Part shown: positions 26,629 through 36,048 of the stretch, one piece after another
Layout: each line of letters starts with the position of its first letter
Numbering within the stretch: position 1 is the first letter of the stretch
Assembly (NCBI RefSeq): GCF_003573545.1
Contig: NZ_QWET01000020.1
Span: 21,437-85,436 of the forward strand
DNA: 64,000 nt
Source: Mariniphaga sediminis
GTDB taxonomy: Bacteria; Bacteroidota; Bacteroidia; Bacteroidales; Prolixibacteraceae
Direction: 5' to 3'
Notes under the pieces: model-generated
What the model was told of the DNA's origin: nothing
Database searches by the model: none
Seen by the model: the letters and a program-made list of their open reading frames with translations, nothing else
Translations under genes and position numbers: made by a program

Positions 26629-27537
26629 ATGAAACGAGATTTAATTTCTATTACGGATTATTCGAAGGATGAATACCTGGAAATAATGAAACTGGCTGCG
26701 GAGTTTGAAAAAAATCCGAACCAAAACCTGTTGGAAGGGAAAGTAGTCGCTTCCCTTTTTTTTGAGCCATCTACCCGTACCCGGCTGAGTTTCGAAACTG
26801 CAATCAGCCGGCTGGGAGGAAGAATTATCGGAATTGCCGATCCTGGCAGTTCCAGTACGTCAAAAGGCGAAACATTACATGATACGATTAAAATGGTGAG
26901 CAACTATGCCGACCTGATTGTTATGCGGCATTCGTTGGAAGGAGCGGCACGATATGCAGCCGAGGTATCCCCGGTACCGGTAATCAATGCCGGTGATGGT
27001 GCCAATCAGCATCCCACCCAAACCCTGCTCGACATGTATTCCATTCTAAAAACACAGGGTTCGCTCGATAATATCAATATTTTTATGGTGGGCGATTTAA
27101 AATACGGGCGGACAGTACATTCTTTGCTCATGGCCATGTCGGAATTTGAAAATCCAATTTTCAATTTTATTGCGCCTCCTGAGCTGCAGATGCCTGCCGA
27201 GTACAAAATGTTCCTGCGGGAAAAAGGAATTCGTTTTTTTGAGCACCGTGAGTTTACCGATATTATCAGCGAAGCAGATATTATTTACATGACGCGTGTT
27301 CAGAAAGAGCGGTTTTCCGATCCGATTGAATATGAACAGGTGAAAAATGTGTACATCCTGCGTAACGAGATGTTGGCCAAAACCAAGCCCAACCTCAAAA
27401 TTCTGCATCCGCTGCCCCGTGTAAACGAAATTCACACTGATGTGGATAAAAATGAAAAAGCCTATTACTTTACCCAAGCCCTAAACGGGGTTTATACACG
27501 CGAAGCTATCATTTCCCATATTATGAACCTCAAGTAG
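26629..27537 (+). CDS. pyrB: Aspartate carbamoyltransferase catalytic subunit
   Basis: A 302-residue protein of the usual size. The carbamoyl-phosphate loop is [13 protein letters not shown], the mobile lysine loop contains [13 protein letters not shown], then [26 protein letters not shown] and the C-terminal HPLPRVNEI. It makes carbamoyl-aspartate, the committed step of pyrimidine synthesis. pyrI follows 6 bases after the stop, so the dodecameric, nucleotide-regulated holoenzyme is expected. Confidence 0.98.
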   Translation: MKRDLISITDYSKDEYLEIMKLAAEFEKNPNQNLLEGKVVASLFFEPSTRTRLSFETAISRLGGRIIGIADPGSSSTSKGETLHDTIKMVSNYADLIVMRHSLEGAARYAAEVSPVPVINAGDGANQHPTQTLLDMYSILKTQGSLDNINIFMVGDLKYGRTVHSLLMAMSEFENPIFNFIAPPELQMPAEYKMFLREKGIRFFEHREFTDIISEADIIYMTRVQKERFSDPIEYEQVKNVYILRNEMLAKTKPNLKILHPLPRVNEIHTDVDKNEKAYYFTQALNGVYTREAIISHIMNLK

Positions 27538-27543
27538 AAAATC

Positions 27544-28014
27544 ATGAAGGACAACAATAAGAAAAAACTGAAACTCAAAGTCAGCGCCATAAAAGACGGT
27601 ACTGTAATAGATCACATTCCCACACAAAACCTGTTTAAGGTTATCTCCATTTTGGGGCTCGACAAAATAGAGAACCAGATTACCTTTGGCGCGAATCTCG
27701 AAAGTGGAAAACTGGGCAGTAAAGCCATTATTAAAGTTTCCGACAGATTTTTCGAAGATGACGAAATCAATAAAATCGCCCTTATTGCACCACATGCCAA
27801 GCTGAATATTATTCGTGATTACGAAGTGGCAGAAAAAAAAGTGGTCGGGGTACCGAAAGAAATTACAGGTATTGTTAAATGCTTTAATCCTAAGTGTATT
27901 ACCAATCATGAAAAAATGACTACCCGGTTTAGGGTGGTAGCTACTTCACCCATCGCATTAAGATGTAAGTATTGTGAAAAACATACTGTAGGGGACCAAA
28001 TAAAAATGCTGTAA
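27544..28014 (+). CDS. pyrI: Aspartate carbamoyltransferase regulatory subunit
   Basis: A 156-residue PyrI. The N-terminal allosteric domain (KVSAIKDGTVIDHIPTQNLFK) binds CTP/ATP, and the C-terminal zinc domain has four cysteines as C-x4-C at CFNPKC and C-x2-C at CKYC. It confers feedback control on PyrB. Ends with a strong terminator. Confidence 0.97.
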   Translation: MKDNNKKKLKLKVSAIKDGTVIDHIPTQNLFKVISILGLDKIENQITFGANLESGKLGSKAIIKVSDRFFEDDEINKIALIAPHAKLNIIRDYEVAEKKVVGVPKEITGIVKCFNPKCITNHEKMTTRFRVVATSPIALRCKYCEKHTVGDQIKML

Positions 28015-28020
28015 AAAAAT

Positions 28021-28050
28021 CACCGGGATGTGTCTTCCCGGTGACGTTTT
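28021..28050 (+). terminator. pyrBI terminator
   Basis: CACCGGGA at 28021-28028 pairs with TCCCGGTG at 28036-28043, followed by ACG and a run of seven T, 7 bases after the pyrI stop. Confidence 0.9.
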
Positions 28051-28054
28051 TTTA

Positions 28055-28062
28055 TATATTTG
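28055..28062 (+). promoter_or_regulatory. -7 box upstream of tRNA-Leu
   Basis: TATATTTG matches TAnnTTTG, 49 bases before the tRNA. No -33 TTG at normal spacing; the terminator occupies that position. Confidence 0.4.
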
Positions 28063-28110
28063 CACCTCGAAATCGAGCTGAGTACAGTTCAACCGTTCTT
28101 TTAAAAATCA

Positions 28111-28194
28111 GCCCGGATGGCGGAATTGGTAGACGCGCTAGTTTCAGGGACTAGTGTCCGCATGGACGTGCAGGTTCGAGTCCTGTTCCGGGCA
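28111..28194 (+). tRNA. tRNA-Leu (anticodon CAG)
   Basis: An 84-base type II tRNA. Acceptor GCCCGGA pairs with TCCGGGC, discriminator A. D arm has GGTAGACGCG, the anticodon stem CTAGT/ACTAG encloses loop TTCAGGG giving CAG, a long variable arm follows (TGTCCGCATGGACGT), and the T loop is GGTTCGAGTCC. CCA is not encoded. Confidence 0.96.
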
Positions 28195-28201
28195 CAAAAA
28201 G

Positions 28202-28226
28202 AGGAGCTTTAGGGCTCCTTTTTTTG
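28202..28226 (+). terminator. tRNA-Leu terminator
   Basis: AGGAGC at 28202-28207 pairs with GCTCCT at 28214-28219 and is followed by a T7 run, 8 bases after the tRNA. Confidence 0.8.
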
Positions 28227-28273
28227 TATTATGTCCTGCTTACTGCCCAAATATTTTCAGCCGTTACAATGAC

Positions 28274-28311
28274 AAAAAAAAGCCGGCAGGCTTTTAACAA
28301 ACCCACCGGCT
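28274..28311 (-). terminator. Terminator of the susCD unit
   Basis: On the minus strand AGCCGG (28306-28311) pairs with CCGGCT (28281-28286) around a partly paired inner region, followed by a run of seven or more T (28274-28280 as A on plus). It lies about 108 bases downstream of the susD stop. Confidence 0.7.
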
Positions 28312-28419
28312 ACTTTAACCCAAATTCTTCAGAAAAGCCTCTGCTCTGAACACGAAAACATTTATTAAAATACTATATTCGTTTTCCATCGCGAGGCAAA
28401 CCAGTCAGAACAGACTGTT

Positions 28420-30090
28420 TTAATAAGGCTTACCTGTATTTTGTAGTAACCACATTCGCGAGCGAATATCGTCTTTTGATCCTATCTGCACATATTCAGT
28501 TTTCTCCAATCTGTCAACAGCTTCATTGTACTTTTCAATATACGTAGGATCCGGTGGATCAGGGTTATTATAAGAATACCTAATGGGCAATAAAGGCTGA
28601 CTTGCGTCCATTGGCGCATCAAAATCAGGATACCCTGTTCTACGCCAGTCGAACCATGGTTCTGGCCTGAACCACATTGATATATACTTTTGATGAATAA
28701 TGCGTTTTTGCTTATTGGTGGCTTGATTTAAGTCAACCAATTCCTGACTATAAAAATTATCAAAATCAAAACCTCCAACATAGTCATCGAATATGTCCCA
28801 TTCCTCCATAGAAGCTGCTATGGCGTTTTTATAATGCGTTTCTGCACCAGTGATACCAAAGGCTCCAATAGCCGCAGCTTCTGCAAGAATAAATTCAACC
28901 TCAGAATAGGTAATAATCGTCATAGAAATTAATGGATTCGCATTTTCAAAATACATTTCTGTAAGTCGCGATAAGTAAGGGGAATATTTAGGCTCAACAC
29001 TTTTATCGGGACCAGCATTATATTCCGTCCATGAATCTTTTCTACCAATTGGTAATCCAACATACAGATGTGTATCTATATCGAAGCCGGTAGGATAAGG
29101 CAATACGTCAACAGAAAAGGTTTGTCCAAGTGGGTCGGTAAAATCGATAGTCGTTTCTGTACTAACCTCCGTACTCCAATTTTTTTCTACGGGTCGTATC
29201 CACCTATACAATCTCGGGTCGTTTTGGTTTCTTAAAGTGTTCAGAAAAGGTTGACCCATTCTTCTGGCATAAGAAAGTTCAGAAGAGTTAAACGGCCCTC
29301 CTCGAAAAGAAGTACCTGCAGAAGTTCCAAGATAATACAAAAGAGCATTATCATCACTACTTGTGAAAACATTTTGAGCCGCATCCTGAAATTCCGCGTC
29401 TATATCTACACCTAAATCTGCCTTTTTATTGTTTAACAATAAACACATCCTGATCCTGAGAGAGTTAATAAACTTTATCCACTTGCCTTTATCTCCGTCG
29501 TACAACAAATCATATCCATCCAAAACGGGAAGTTCAGGGCCAGAAATTCCCTCCATCATATTCTTTGCTGTTTTTAAATCAATTAATATGGTTTCATAAA
29601 TCTCTTTCTGTGTATCATATTTCGGGAAAATAAGACCTTCATCCAGTTTATTTGTCTCCGAAAAGGGAGCATCACCATAAACCTTCGTAACAAGATCCAT
29701 AAGCACAGCCCTGTAAACCAACGCTGCTGCCTCAATAAAAACGTTACCTTCTTCCACGCTAAGATCGGACATTGCTTGAACTTGTACTAAACTACTGTAT
29801 ATATCTTCCCATGGACTATGGCCTCCTGGCTGCCAATATAAAGCATTAAATTCCTCTGCTTTATAACCGTCACCTACCTGGTAATACTGTAATAAGGAAG
29901 GCATCCTTGAATTCCAATAGCCAAAATCACTATATATAGATGCAACATTTTTAGTGCAAGTGGTCAATAAAAAGTTTGGTGAAAGCTCACTCACATTATT
30001 AGGACTCACATTTATTTCCTCAAAATCATCACATGAATTGACGATGGGAATGAGAGCTATTGTTAATAGAATTATAAATATTTTCTTCAT
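28420..30090 (-). CDS. SusD/RagB-like glycan-binding lipoprotein (SusD-like_2 type)
   Basis: A 556-residue lipoprotein with lipobox IVNSC (Cys 20). The mature N-terminus has DDFEEINVSPNNV, followed by helical TPR-like segments and the LTEMYFENANPLISMTIITYSEVEFILAEAAAIG region, typical of the SusD-like_2 branch. SusD proteins sit on the cell surface as a lid over SusC and capture oligosaccharides or peptides. It follows susC by 11 bases. The ligand cannot be inferred because no hydrolase is next to it. Confidence 0.93.
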   Translation of the reverse strand: MKKIFIILLTIALIPIVNSCDDFEEINVSPNNVSELSPNFLLTTCTKNVASIYSDFGYWNSRMPSLLQYYQVGDGYKAEEFNALYWQPGGHSPWEDIYSSLVQVQAMSDLSVEEGNVFIEAAALVYRAVLMDLVTKVYGDAPFSETNKLDEGLIFPKYDTQKEIYETILIDLKTAKNMMEGISGPELPVLDGYDLLYDGDKGKWIKFINSLRIRMCLLLNNKKADLGVDIDAEFQDAAQNVFTSSDDNALLYYLGTSAGTSFRGGPFNSSELSYARRMGQPFLNTLRNQNDPRLYRWIRPVEKNWSTEVSTETTIDFTDPLGQTFSVDVLPYPTGFDIDTHLYVGLPIGRKDSWTEYNAGPDKSVEPKYSPYLSRLTEMYFENANPLISMTIITYSEVEFILAEAAAIGAFGITGAETHYKNAIAASMEEWDIFDDYVGGFDFDNFYSQELVDLNQATNKQKRIIHQKYISMWFRPEPWFDWRRTGYPDFDAPMDASQPLLPIRYSYNNPDPPDPTYIEKYNEAVDRLEKTEYVQIGSKDDIRSRMWLLQNTGKPY

Positions 30091-30101
30091 GATTATTAGG
30101 A

Positions 30102-33100
30102 TTAAAATTCAACGTTTATTTTAAAACCGATACTACGGGTATAGGGAATTACAGAGTAAAACTCATATCCCCGTTCCTTACCCGCATCATTATCGTTAAC
30201 AAGGGTAAAAGCCGTTTCCGGATCGACGAATACATTGTGCTTTGTCCATGCAAACAAATTTTGACCTATCAAGGCTAAAGAGAGCTTTTGCAGTTTCATT
30301 TTGTTTACTATAGACTTCGGAAGATCATACGTAAGTGACAGCTCTCTTAACTTCACGTAAGTAGCACTGTAAAGATTAGCTGACGCCAGGTATCTGTCAA
30401 CGCCCTTGTTCGCATTATACGGACTTAACCATATTGTTCCCGGCCCTCCAAAATTCTCAATATATCCTCCTTCTCCATCCTCAATGACTCCAACAATAAA
30501 ACTGGCATCATTAACATAAACTCTTTCTCCGGATGCGTTCACATAACTTCTATATTCCCTTGTCTCTTCATTTGGCCAGGGAAATCCCCCATATTGGGAA
30601 TCGCGTCCTCCAATCCACCTGTTTATGTATTTATCCGGGTTTTCTCTAATTTGTTGTGCTATATCTACATTCGGATCATAATCTGCGCCTCCATTAATTG
30701 ATTCTGGAAACCTTCCATCATTCTTTCCTTGCCTCAAAGTTTCTGAATAGAATTCTCCTCCTGATCTCCAATCAAAAACTGCAGTAAGGCTAAAGTTTTT
30801 GTATTGTATACTAGGATTTATTCCCATTTCAAAGTCAGGATTGTAGTTTCCAATTTTTTCGAAATTATCAGGATTTCGATTTCTTTCAGGCTTGCCGTTG
30901 TTATATATTATGGGCATGCCATAATAGGGAGAATTAACATCCTCTACTTTATAGAAAGGAGCTTGATAAATATCTCCAACTTGGCCACCTGGATAAGTAT
31001 AAAAATAAGCGTATCCTTTGCTATACCCAAAATATTCAATTCCTTCAGCAAGCTCTACAATGGTAGATCTGTTTCTGGTAAAATTAAATCCTATATCAAA
31101 AGAAAGATCACTTTTTCTTATAATAGATGTGTTAAGAGTCACGTCCCAACCTTTACTTCTTACTAATCCAGCATTTATAAGCTTACTGTTTGCTCCTGAA
31201 GTAATTGGTACATCAATGCCAAGTACCTGATTCTCATTATCCATTACATAATAGGTTGCATCCAGAGATAACCTGTTATTAAAAAACGACAAGTCAACTC
31301 CAATTTCTTTCGATGTTGCTATTTCCGGTTTTAGTTGGGCATTCTTTGCCACTTTGGAAATACTGGCTCGTTTTGCATCTCCCCAGTCCTCACCAAAAGT
31401 ATAATACCTTTGAAGTTGATAAGGATCTACATCATTACCTACCTGAGCATAACCTGCACGTACCTTAGCGAAGGTAACCCATTCGGACATATCAAACATG
31501 TCACTTATAAGCATGCTAAGAGAAGCTGATGGATAAAAGTATGAACGGTTATCTTTGGGAAGTGTACTAGACCAGTCATTTCTCGCCGTTAAATCAAGAT
31601 ATATCATCTTTTTATAGCCTAGAGAAACCTGCCCGAAAAGACTGTTCACTTTCTTTTCACTCCAGGAATTAGTATATGTGACGGACCCAGGGCCACCATT
31701 TTGAACATTATATAAACCGGGAATAACCAGGTTAGTTGTCCCGTTAAAAATGTTATCGCTATAATTGTATCGAAGATTTCCACCCAAATTAGCCGATAGG
31801 TCCAAATCGTTTAAAATCATTTTGTCATAAGAAAAAAGCCCCTCCCAATTTTGTTCTCTAGAAGTGGAGTTTTTTATATCAAAATTTCCATAAGGTTGCT
31901 TATTTGTATCCCATGGCCTTTGATTTGTAGCTTTTTGTACTGAATAACTTCGTAAATATTTTGCTGTAAAATGTAGGTCGTTAATAAATTCCCAATCCAT
32001 TTGCACTTTATTCAATACGTGAGTACGGTTAAAAGCGGTTGTTGCATACTCCTGCATCAGATAAGGATTATTCCATCTTTCTTTCCATCTGCGTTGCACT
32101 ACTCCGGTTTGCCCCTCCATCCACCATGTTTCCGGATTCTTATAAGGTGCCATATCAACCTGAGGCCCAATAGTTAGAATGGCTCTTGTTGGAGTAAGAA
32201 AAGAGTCATTAACATTTGGTCTGTTATCTGATTTTGACTCATTTACAGTCGTCATTAGCGTAACGTTCAATTTATCGGTAAGTCTCATAGTTCCGTTTAT
32301 GCCAATATTATTCTTTTTTAGATCTATATTTGGCATAATACCTGTGTTATCGTAATTACCCAGCGACACACGGAAATTAGCTTTCTCGTAATTCCCGGTA
32401 ATAGCTAAATTATTTGATTGAGTCCAGCCGACTTGATAAAAATCCTTCTGACGATTTATATTGTTTTCATGTGAAACCAATTCGCTCGGACTATCCTCAT
32501 ATCTTTGGGTGGCCATAAAGCCATTATCTAACTTAGGCCCCCAGAATTCGTAAGCATCGTTTTCAAATACAAATGCACCATCTTGCCCTGAAGCAAACTC
32601 ATTTTGAACAGGAAGATATTTATACGGAACATCAGCAATAACTGATGTATTGAAGCTCACCCCTATACCTTTTTCCTTACCTGTACCCGATTTTGTTGTA
32701 ATAAGTACAACTCCGTTACCTGCGCGTGAACCATAAAGAGCAGCAGCACTGGGGCCTTTTAATACTGAAATTGACTCAATATCATCCGTATTTAAATCAG
32801 ATACAGCATTACCCAGGTCAGCTTCATTAAATTGATTATCTGAAGTATTATTAATCGGTACACCATCGACTACAAATAAAGGTTGATTGTCAGAGTTTAA
32901 CGATGACGCTCCCCTGATTACCATGTTAACAGAAGAACCTCTAACACCGTATGTTTGAGCAATCTGCACACCAGCAACCTTCCCTTGCATCGAATTGAGA
33001 ACACCAACCTGAGGTGTTTCATTTAATTCATCACCGCCAACTTCTCCCACTGAATATCCAAGTGATTTTTTATCACGGGTAATGCCAAGTGCAGTGACTA

Positions 33101-33776
33101 CCAGTTCTTCCAAACCAATAACATCATGAATCATTGTTACATTAATGTTTGTTTGGGTTCCGATGACAACTTCCTGCATTTGCATCCCAACAAAAGAAAA
33201 CTGCAAAATTTCAGCATCGATTGGAACGGAAAGAGAAAACTCGCCTTCCGGATTGGTCATCATTCCAATGTTAGTGCCCTTTACAACTACCGAAACGCCG
33301 GGTAGAGGAAGGCCTTTGTTATCGATTACTTTTCCGGTAATTCTCTTTTGCTGAAATTGAATCATCCCGGATCCATCATTTTCTGCGGAACTTATTTCCG
33401 ATGTCGGGGCAGGAAAAACAACTATCTGCCGGCCATAAACTTTAAAGTTGAGGTTTACCCCTTTTAACGCCAGGTCCAAAATCTTTTCTATAGATGCATC
33501 CTTTGCGGTCACATCAACCTCTTGATCCAGGTTAACGTCGCTGTCTTTATAAAAAATAATAAACTCGCTTTGTTTTTGAATCTCCTCAAAAAGTTGCCCT
33601 ATGGTTATGTTCTTCTTGTTAAAAGTAAACTTTACACTTTGCGAATAAGTTGCACTCGCAAAAACATGACTTATTCCAAGCAACAACAGAAAAAACGTTA
33701 CCCTCATAATTTTAAAAAAATGTGCCTCCTTTATCCATTTTAGAAAAATGAGGCAATCCGTTTTACTTTTTTTCAT
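30102..33776 (-). CDS. SusC/RagA-family TonB-dependent transporter with N-terminal STN signalling domain
   Basis: With ATG at 33776 it has 1224 residues; the frame extends to 33857, but those codons cover the intergenic hairpin. After the signal sequence (RVTFFLLLLGISHVFAS) comes an STN domain (about 45-115: IGQLFEEIQKQSEFIIFYKD), a carboxypeptidase-like beta domain (ITGKVIDNKGLPLPGVSVVV), the plug (SSLNSDNQPLFVVDGVPI; GPSAAALYGSRAGNGVVLI), and a 22-strand barrel ending in aromatic residue F. The STN domain contacts a FecR anti-sigma factor, fitting the FecR and sigma genes just upstream. It imports glycan or peptide with SusD. Confidence 0.94.
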   Translation of the reverse strand: MKKSKTDCLIFLKWIKEAHFFKIMRVTFFLLLLGISHVFASATYSQSVKFTFNKKNITIGQLFEEIQKQSEFIIFYKDSDVNLDQEVDVTAKDASIEKILDLALKGVNLNFKVYGRQIVVFPAPTSEISSAENDGSGMIQFQQKRITGKVIDNKGLPLPGVSVVVKGTNIGMMTNPEGEFSLSVPIDAEILQFSFVGMQMQEVVIGTQTNINVTMIHDVIGLEELVVTALGITRDKKSLGYSVGEVGGDELNETPQVGVLNSMQGKVAGVQIAQTYGVRGSSVNMVIRGASSLNSDNQPLFVVDGVPINNTSDNQFNEADLGNAVSDLNTDDIESISVLKGPSAAALYGSRAGNGVVLITTKSGTGKEKGIGVSFNTSVIADVPYKYLPVQNEFASGQDGAFVFENDAYEFWGPKLDNGFMATQRYEDSPSELVSHENNINRQKDFYQVGWTQSNNLAITGNYEKANFRVSLGNYDNTGIMPNIDLKKNNIGINGTMRLTDKLNVTLMTTVNESKSDNRPNVNDSFLTPTRAILTIGPQVDMAPYKNPETWWMEGQTGVVQRRWKERWNNPYLMQEYATTAFNRTHVLNKVQMDWEFINDLHFTAKYLRSYSVQKATNQRPWDTNKQPYGNFDIKNSTSREQNWEGLFSYDKMILNDLDLSANLGGNLRYNYSDNIFNGTTNLVIPGLYNVQNGGPGSVTYTNSWSEKKVNSLFGQVSLGYKKMIYLDLTARNDWSSTLPKDNRSYFYPSASLSMLISDMFDMSEWVTFAKVRAGYAQVGNDVDPYQLQRYYTFGEDWGDAKRASISKVAKNAQLKPEIATSKEIGVDLSFFNNRLSLDATYYVMDNENQVLGIDVPITSGANSKLINAGLVRSKGWDVTLNTSIIRKSDLSFDIGFNFTRNRSTIVELAEGIEYFGYSKGYAYFYTYPGGQVGDIYQAPFYKVEDVNSPYYGMPIIYNNGKPERNRNPDNFEKIGNYNPDFEMGINPSIQYKNFSLTAVFDWRSGGEFYSETLRQGKNDGRFPESINGGADYDPNVDIAQQIRENPDKYINRWIGGRDSQYGGFPWPNEETREYRSYVNASGERVYVNDASFIVGVIEDGEGGYIENFGGPGTIWLSPYNANKGVDRYLASANLYSATYVKLRELSLTYDLPKSIVNKMKLQKLSLALIGQNLFAWTKHNVFVDPETAFTLVNDNDAGKERGYEFYSVIPYTRSIGFKINVEF

Positions 33777-33833
33777 ACTTTTGTTTGATTTTAATGTTAA
33801 TAAATATCGTCCAACGGCGATGTTAATTAATTC

Positions 33834-33868
33834 AAAGCTTGCAGATGCTGCTACCATCTGCAGGCTTT
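33834..33868. terminator. Hairpin between FecR and susC
   Basis: Arms 33834-33847 and 33855-33868 pair over 13 of 14 positions, with loop CTGCTAC. It lies between the fecR stop and the susC start. On the plus strand it is followed by a T run, on the minus strand (the gene direction) only by TTGAATT. It may attenuate read-through from fecR into susC or lie in the susC leader. Confidence 0.55.
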
Positions 33869-33921
33869 TTTATTTTATTAAATGTAAGTTCGTATTTATT
33901 TCATAGACACAAAAATTTAAA

Positions 33922-35082
33922 TTAGTGATTAAAATTTTTGTTCTCATACTTCAATGAAAAAGGGGTTGTTTCAGCAATAACTTTTAAAACTTCATCCGGG
34001 GTATTTTTCAGATCCAGGTACCCGGAAAATGTTTCACTTTTAAATTCGGCATTTTGTAATTTAATACTCACATTATAATAGCGTTCCAACTTTCTCAAAA
34101 TACTTCCCAATGGTTCGCCCTTACAGATAATATATCCGTCGCGCCATGAAAAATAATACTCTGTATCAACCTGTTGCTCCTGAAATGTTTTTCGAACCGG
34201 GTTAAAAGTCACCATATGCCCCGGAAGGATGGTTAGTTTTTCCTTTCGTAAAAAAGAGCGCTCATTGGGGCTTAACTCTATTTTTCCTTTCTCCAGAACG
34301 GTACTCGATACGTTATCTTCCGGATAGGAACTAACATTAAAAACAGTCCCCATCACTTTAATATCAAAATCTTTCGTTCGAACAATAAAAGGGATTTGTG
34401 CCGAATGGGCAACCTCAAAAATAGCTTCCCCTTCCAGGTAGACTTCTCTTTTTCCTTTCAAATAAGTTGCGGGATATATTAGTTTGGAACCGGAATTTAA
34501 CCATACTTTTGATCCTCCGGCCAAAGATATCTGCGCACGTTTTCCGTATGGAACAACCAATGTATTAAACACCTCTTTCTTTTGCTTTACTTCCTGGGAA
34601 ACCTTTTGGGAGGAATCAATTACAATGTTCATCCCTTTTTCATCATAAACGATTTGGGATTCTTCTTCTGTAATCAAAACTTTGCGCCCGTCCTGAAGAA
34701 TGAGATTCGTAACACTATCAGACTTTGTCGGATCGATTGTTTGGGCAAAATCAACAATTGCTGTTTCCGTTTTTAGATTGTTTCGGATAAGCAATACCGA
34801 AAAAATAGCCAATAGCAAAAAGACTGCAGCCACCCATTTTAATAAATATTTTCCTGTTTCAGCCTTTTGAATGGATTTTTCAAGCCTCTTTTTCGTTTGT
34901 TCCCTTTCTACCGGCCAGGAACCTCTTTTCCGGGCATTTAAAAAATCAAAAATAATACGGGCTTTCCATATCTCTTTTTCATCAGATTTCTCTGTTTTTT
35001 TAGTATTGTCTGAAAAATATTCTTCAGTAAACTCATCATCCGATAAAATATCGTGAGCTTCTATTTTTTGCTTTTTATTCAT
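33922..35082 (-). CDS. FecR-family anti-sigma factor
   Basis: A 386-residue protein. Cytoplasmic N-terminal part (1-78), one membrane helix at about 80-101 (LLKWVAAVFLLLAIFSVLLI), then the periplasmic FecR domain (about 175-275: VPYGKRAQISLAGGSKVWLNSG, REVYLEGEAIFEVA) and a C-terminal DUF4974 secretin-like domain (about 310-382: GEPLGSILRKLERYYNVSI). It holds the neighbouring ECF sigma factor until SusC, loaded with substrate, signals through its STN domain. Genes run sigma - fecR - susC - susD. Confidence 0.95.
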   Translation of the reverse strand: MNKKQKIEAHDILSDDEFTEEYFSDNTKKTEKSDEKEIWKARIIFDFLNARKRGSWPVEREQTKKRLEKSIQKAETGKYLLKWVAAVFLLLAIFSVLLIRNNLKTETAIVDFAQTIDPTKSDSVTNLILQDGRKVLITEEESQIVYDEKGMNIVIDSSQKVSQEVKQKKEVFNTLVVPYGKRAQISLAGGSKVWLNSGSKLIYPATYLKGKREVYLEGEAIFEVAHSAQIPFIVRTKDFDIKVMGTVFNVSSYPEDNVSSTVLEKGKIELSPNERSFLRKEKLTILPGHMVTFNPVRKTFQEQQVDTEYYFSWRDGYIICKGEPLGSILRKLERYYNVSIKLQNAEFKSETFSGYLDLKNTPDEVLKVIAETTPFSLKYENKNFNH

Positions 35083-35279
35083 TCACATTCGTTCCTCTCT
35101 TTGTAAAGAAAGAGACCAGTACCAAAAACATAGACAAAAAAAAATGATTTTTTTTCACTTTTGTGCGCAGAAGCTCTGTTTATCAGGAAATAGCACACAG
35201 CATTATTGTCACAAAAAGCGGTATAGCCACCTCAATGTTTTGTAGTAGTAAAAATAACAAGAAAAAACTCAACCCTATT

Positions 35280-35906
35280 TTATAAAATCAGATTCCTGTT
35301 ACGCAAAAAGATAAAGAGTACCTGCATGGAAAATCCTTTCTTTTTAAGCGCCTTCCGGAGATCTTTTAAGGCCCGGTAAACAGAAGTCCGGGCTGATTCA
35401 ACGGATATCCCCAGAATATATGCAATTTCTTTATACGAAAGATTTTGTTCATACTTCAGTAAAAGTCCCTCGCGTTGCCTGTCCGATAGCACTTTCATTA
35501 CTTCACCCAAAACCCTGTTATTTTCGCTTTCAGTTTCGATAGCTATCAGGTTATCCTCAAACGCCATTTGGGGAATATCGTTTTGCATCAATATCTGCTC
35601 ACCTCGCAAAGCAGAAATTTTCCGCGACTTCTCCTTATGAATTAGTCGACGCAATGAGCGCAATAAATAAAAACGGATATTATCGATTTCTGAGAGTTTT
35701 TCCCGGTATTTATATAAGTCTAAAAAGAGATCATGAATACAATCCTTTATCAGATCTTTATCCCGGGAAAAATGTAATCCATAATTGAAAAGCGTATCAA
35801 AAAATTTGTCATAAATTGAAAAAAAAGCCTTGTTATCGCCTTTCTTAAATCGTTCCCAGAGAAAATAATCCTTGTCAAATTCTCTCTTTTTAGTCATTCG
35901 GTTCAA
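35280..35906 (-). CDS. ECF sigma-70 factor (FecI-like)
   Basis: A 208-residue sigma factor with region 2 (about 30-95: FDTLFNYGLHFSRDKDLIKDCIHDLFLDLYK) and region 4 (about 135-190: LSDRQREGLLLKYEQNLSYKEIAYILGISVESARTSVYRALKDLR). There are no regions 1 or 3. It should direct transcription of the downstream susCD when released by FecR. A minus-strand TATTTTTG box is at 35930-35937. Confidence 0.95.
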   Translation of the reverse strand: MNRMTKKREFDKDYFLWERFKKGDNKAFFSIYDKFFDTLFNYGLHFSRDKDLIKDCIHDLFLDLYKYREKLSEIDNIRFYLLRSLRRLIHKEKSRKISALRGEQILMQNDIPQMAFEDNLIAIETESENNRVLGEVMKVLSDRQREGLLLKYEQNLSYKEIAYILGISVESARTSVYRALKDLRKALKKKGFSMQVLFIFLRNRNLIL

Positions 35907-35929
35907 GTAATGTCAGATATAATTAAAGA

Positions 35930-35937
35930 CAAAAATA
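35930..35937 (-). promoter_or_regulatory. -7 box upstream of the ECF sigma gene
   Basis: Minus strand reads TATTTTTG, 24 bases before the ATG. No -33 TTG at normal spacing. Confidence 0.4.
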
Positions 35938-36048
35938 TAGAAAATGATCAGACGGGGCATTTCTAATCTCAGAATTGCTGTATTTTTGTAAAGATTTAGA
36001 CTAAATTTGTAATAAAGTATCATTTTTTATAATCTAAAGTTATTAAAT

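Noticed and set aside
26408..26629. 73-codon open frame upstream of pyrB as an independent protein gene
   Set aside because: It passes through a terminator hairpin and has no recognisable product; treated as a possible leader frame only.
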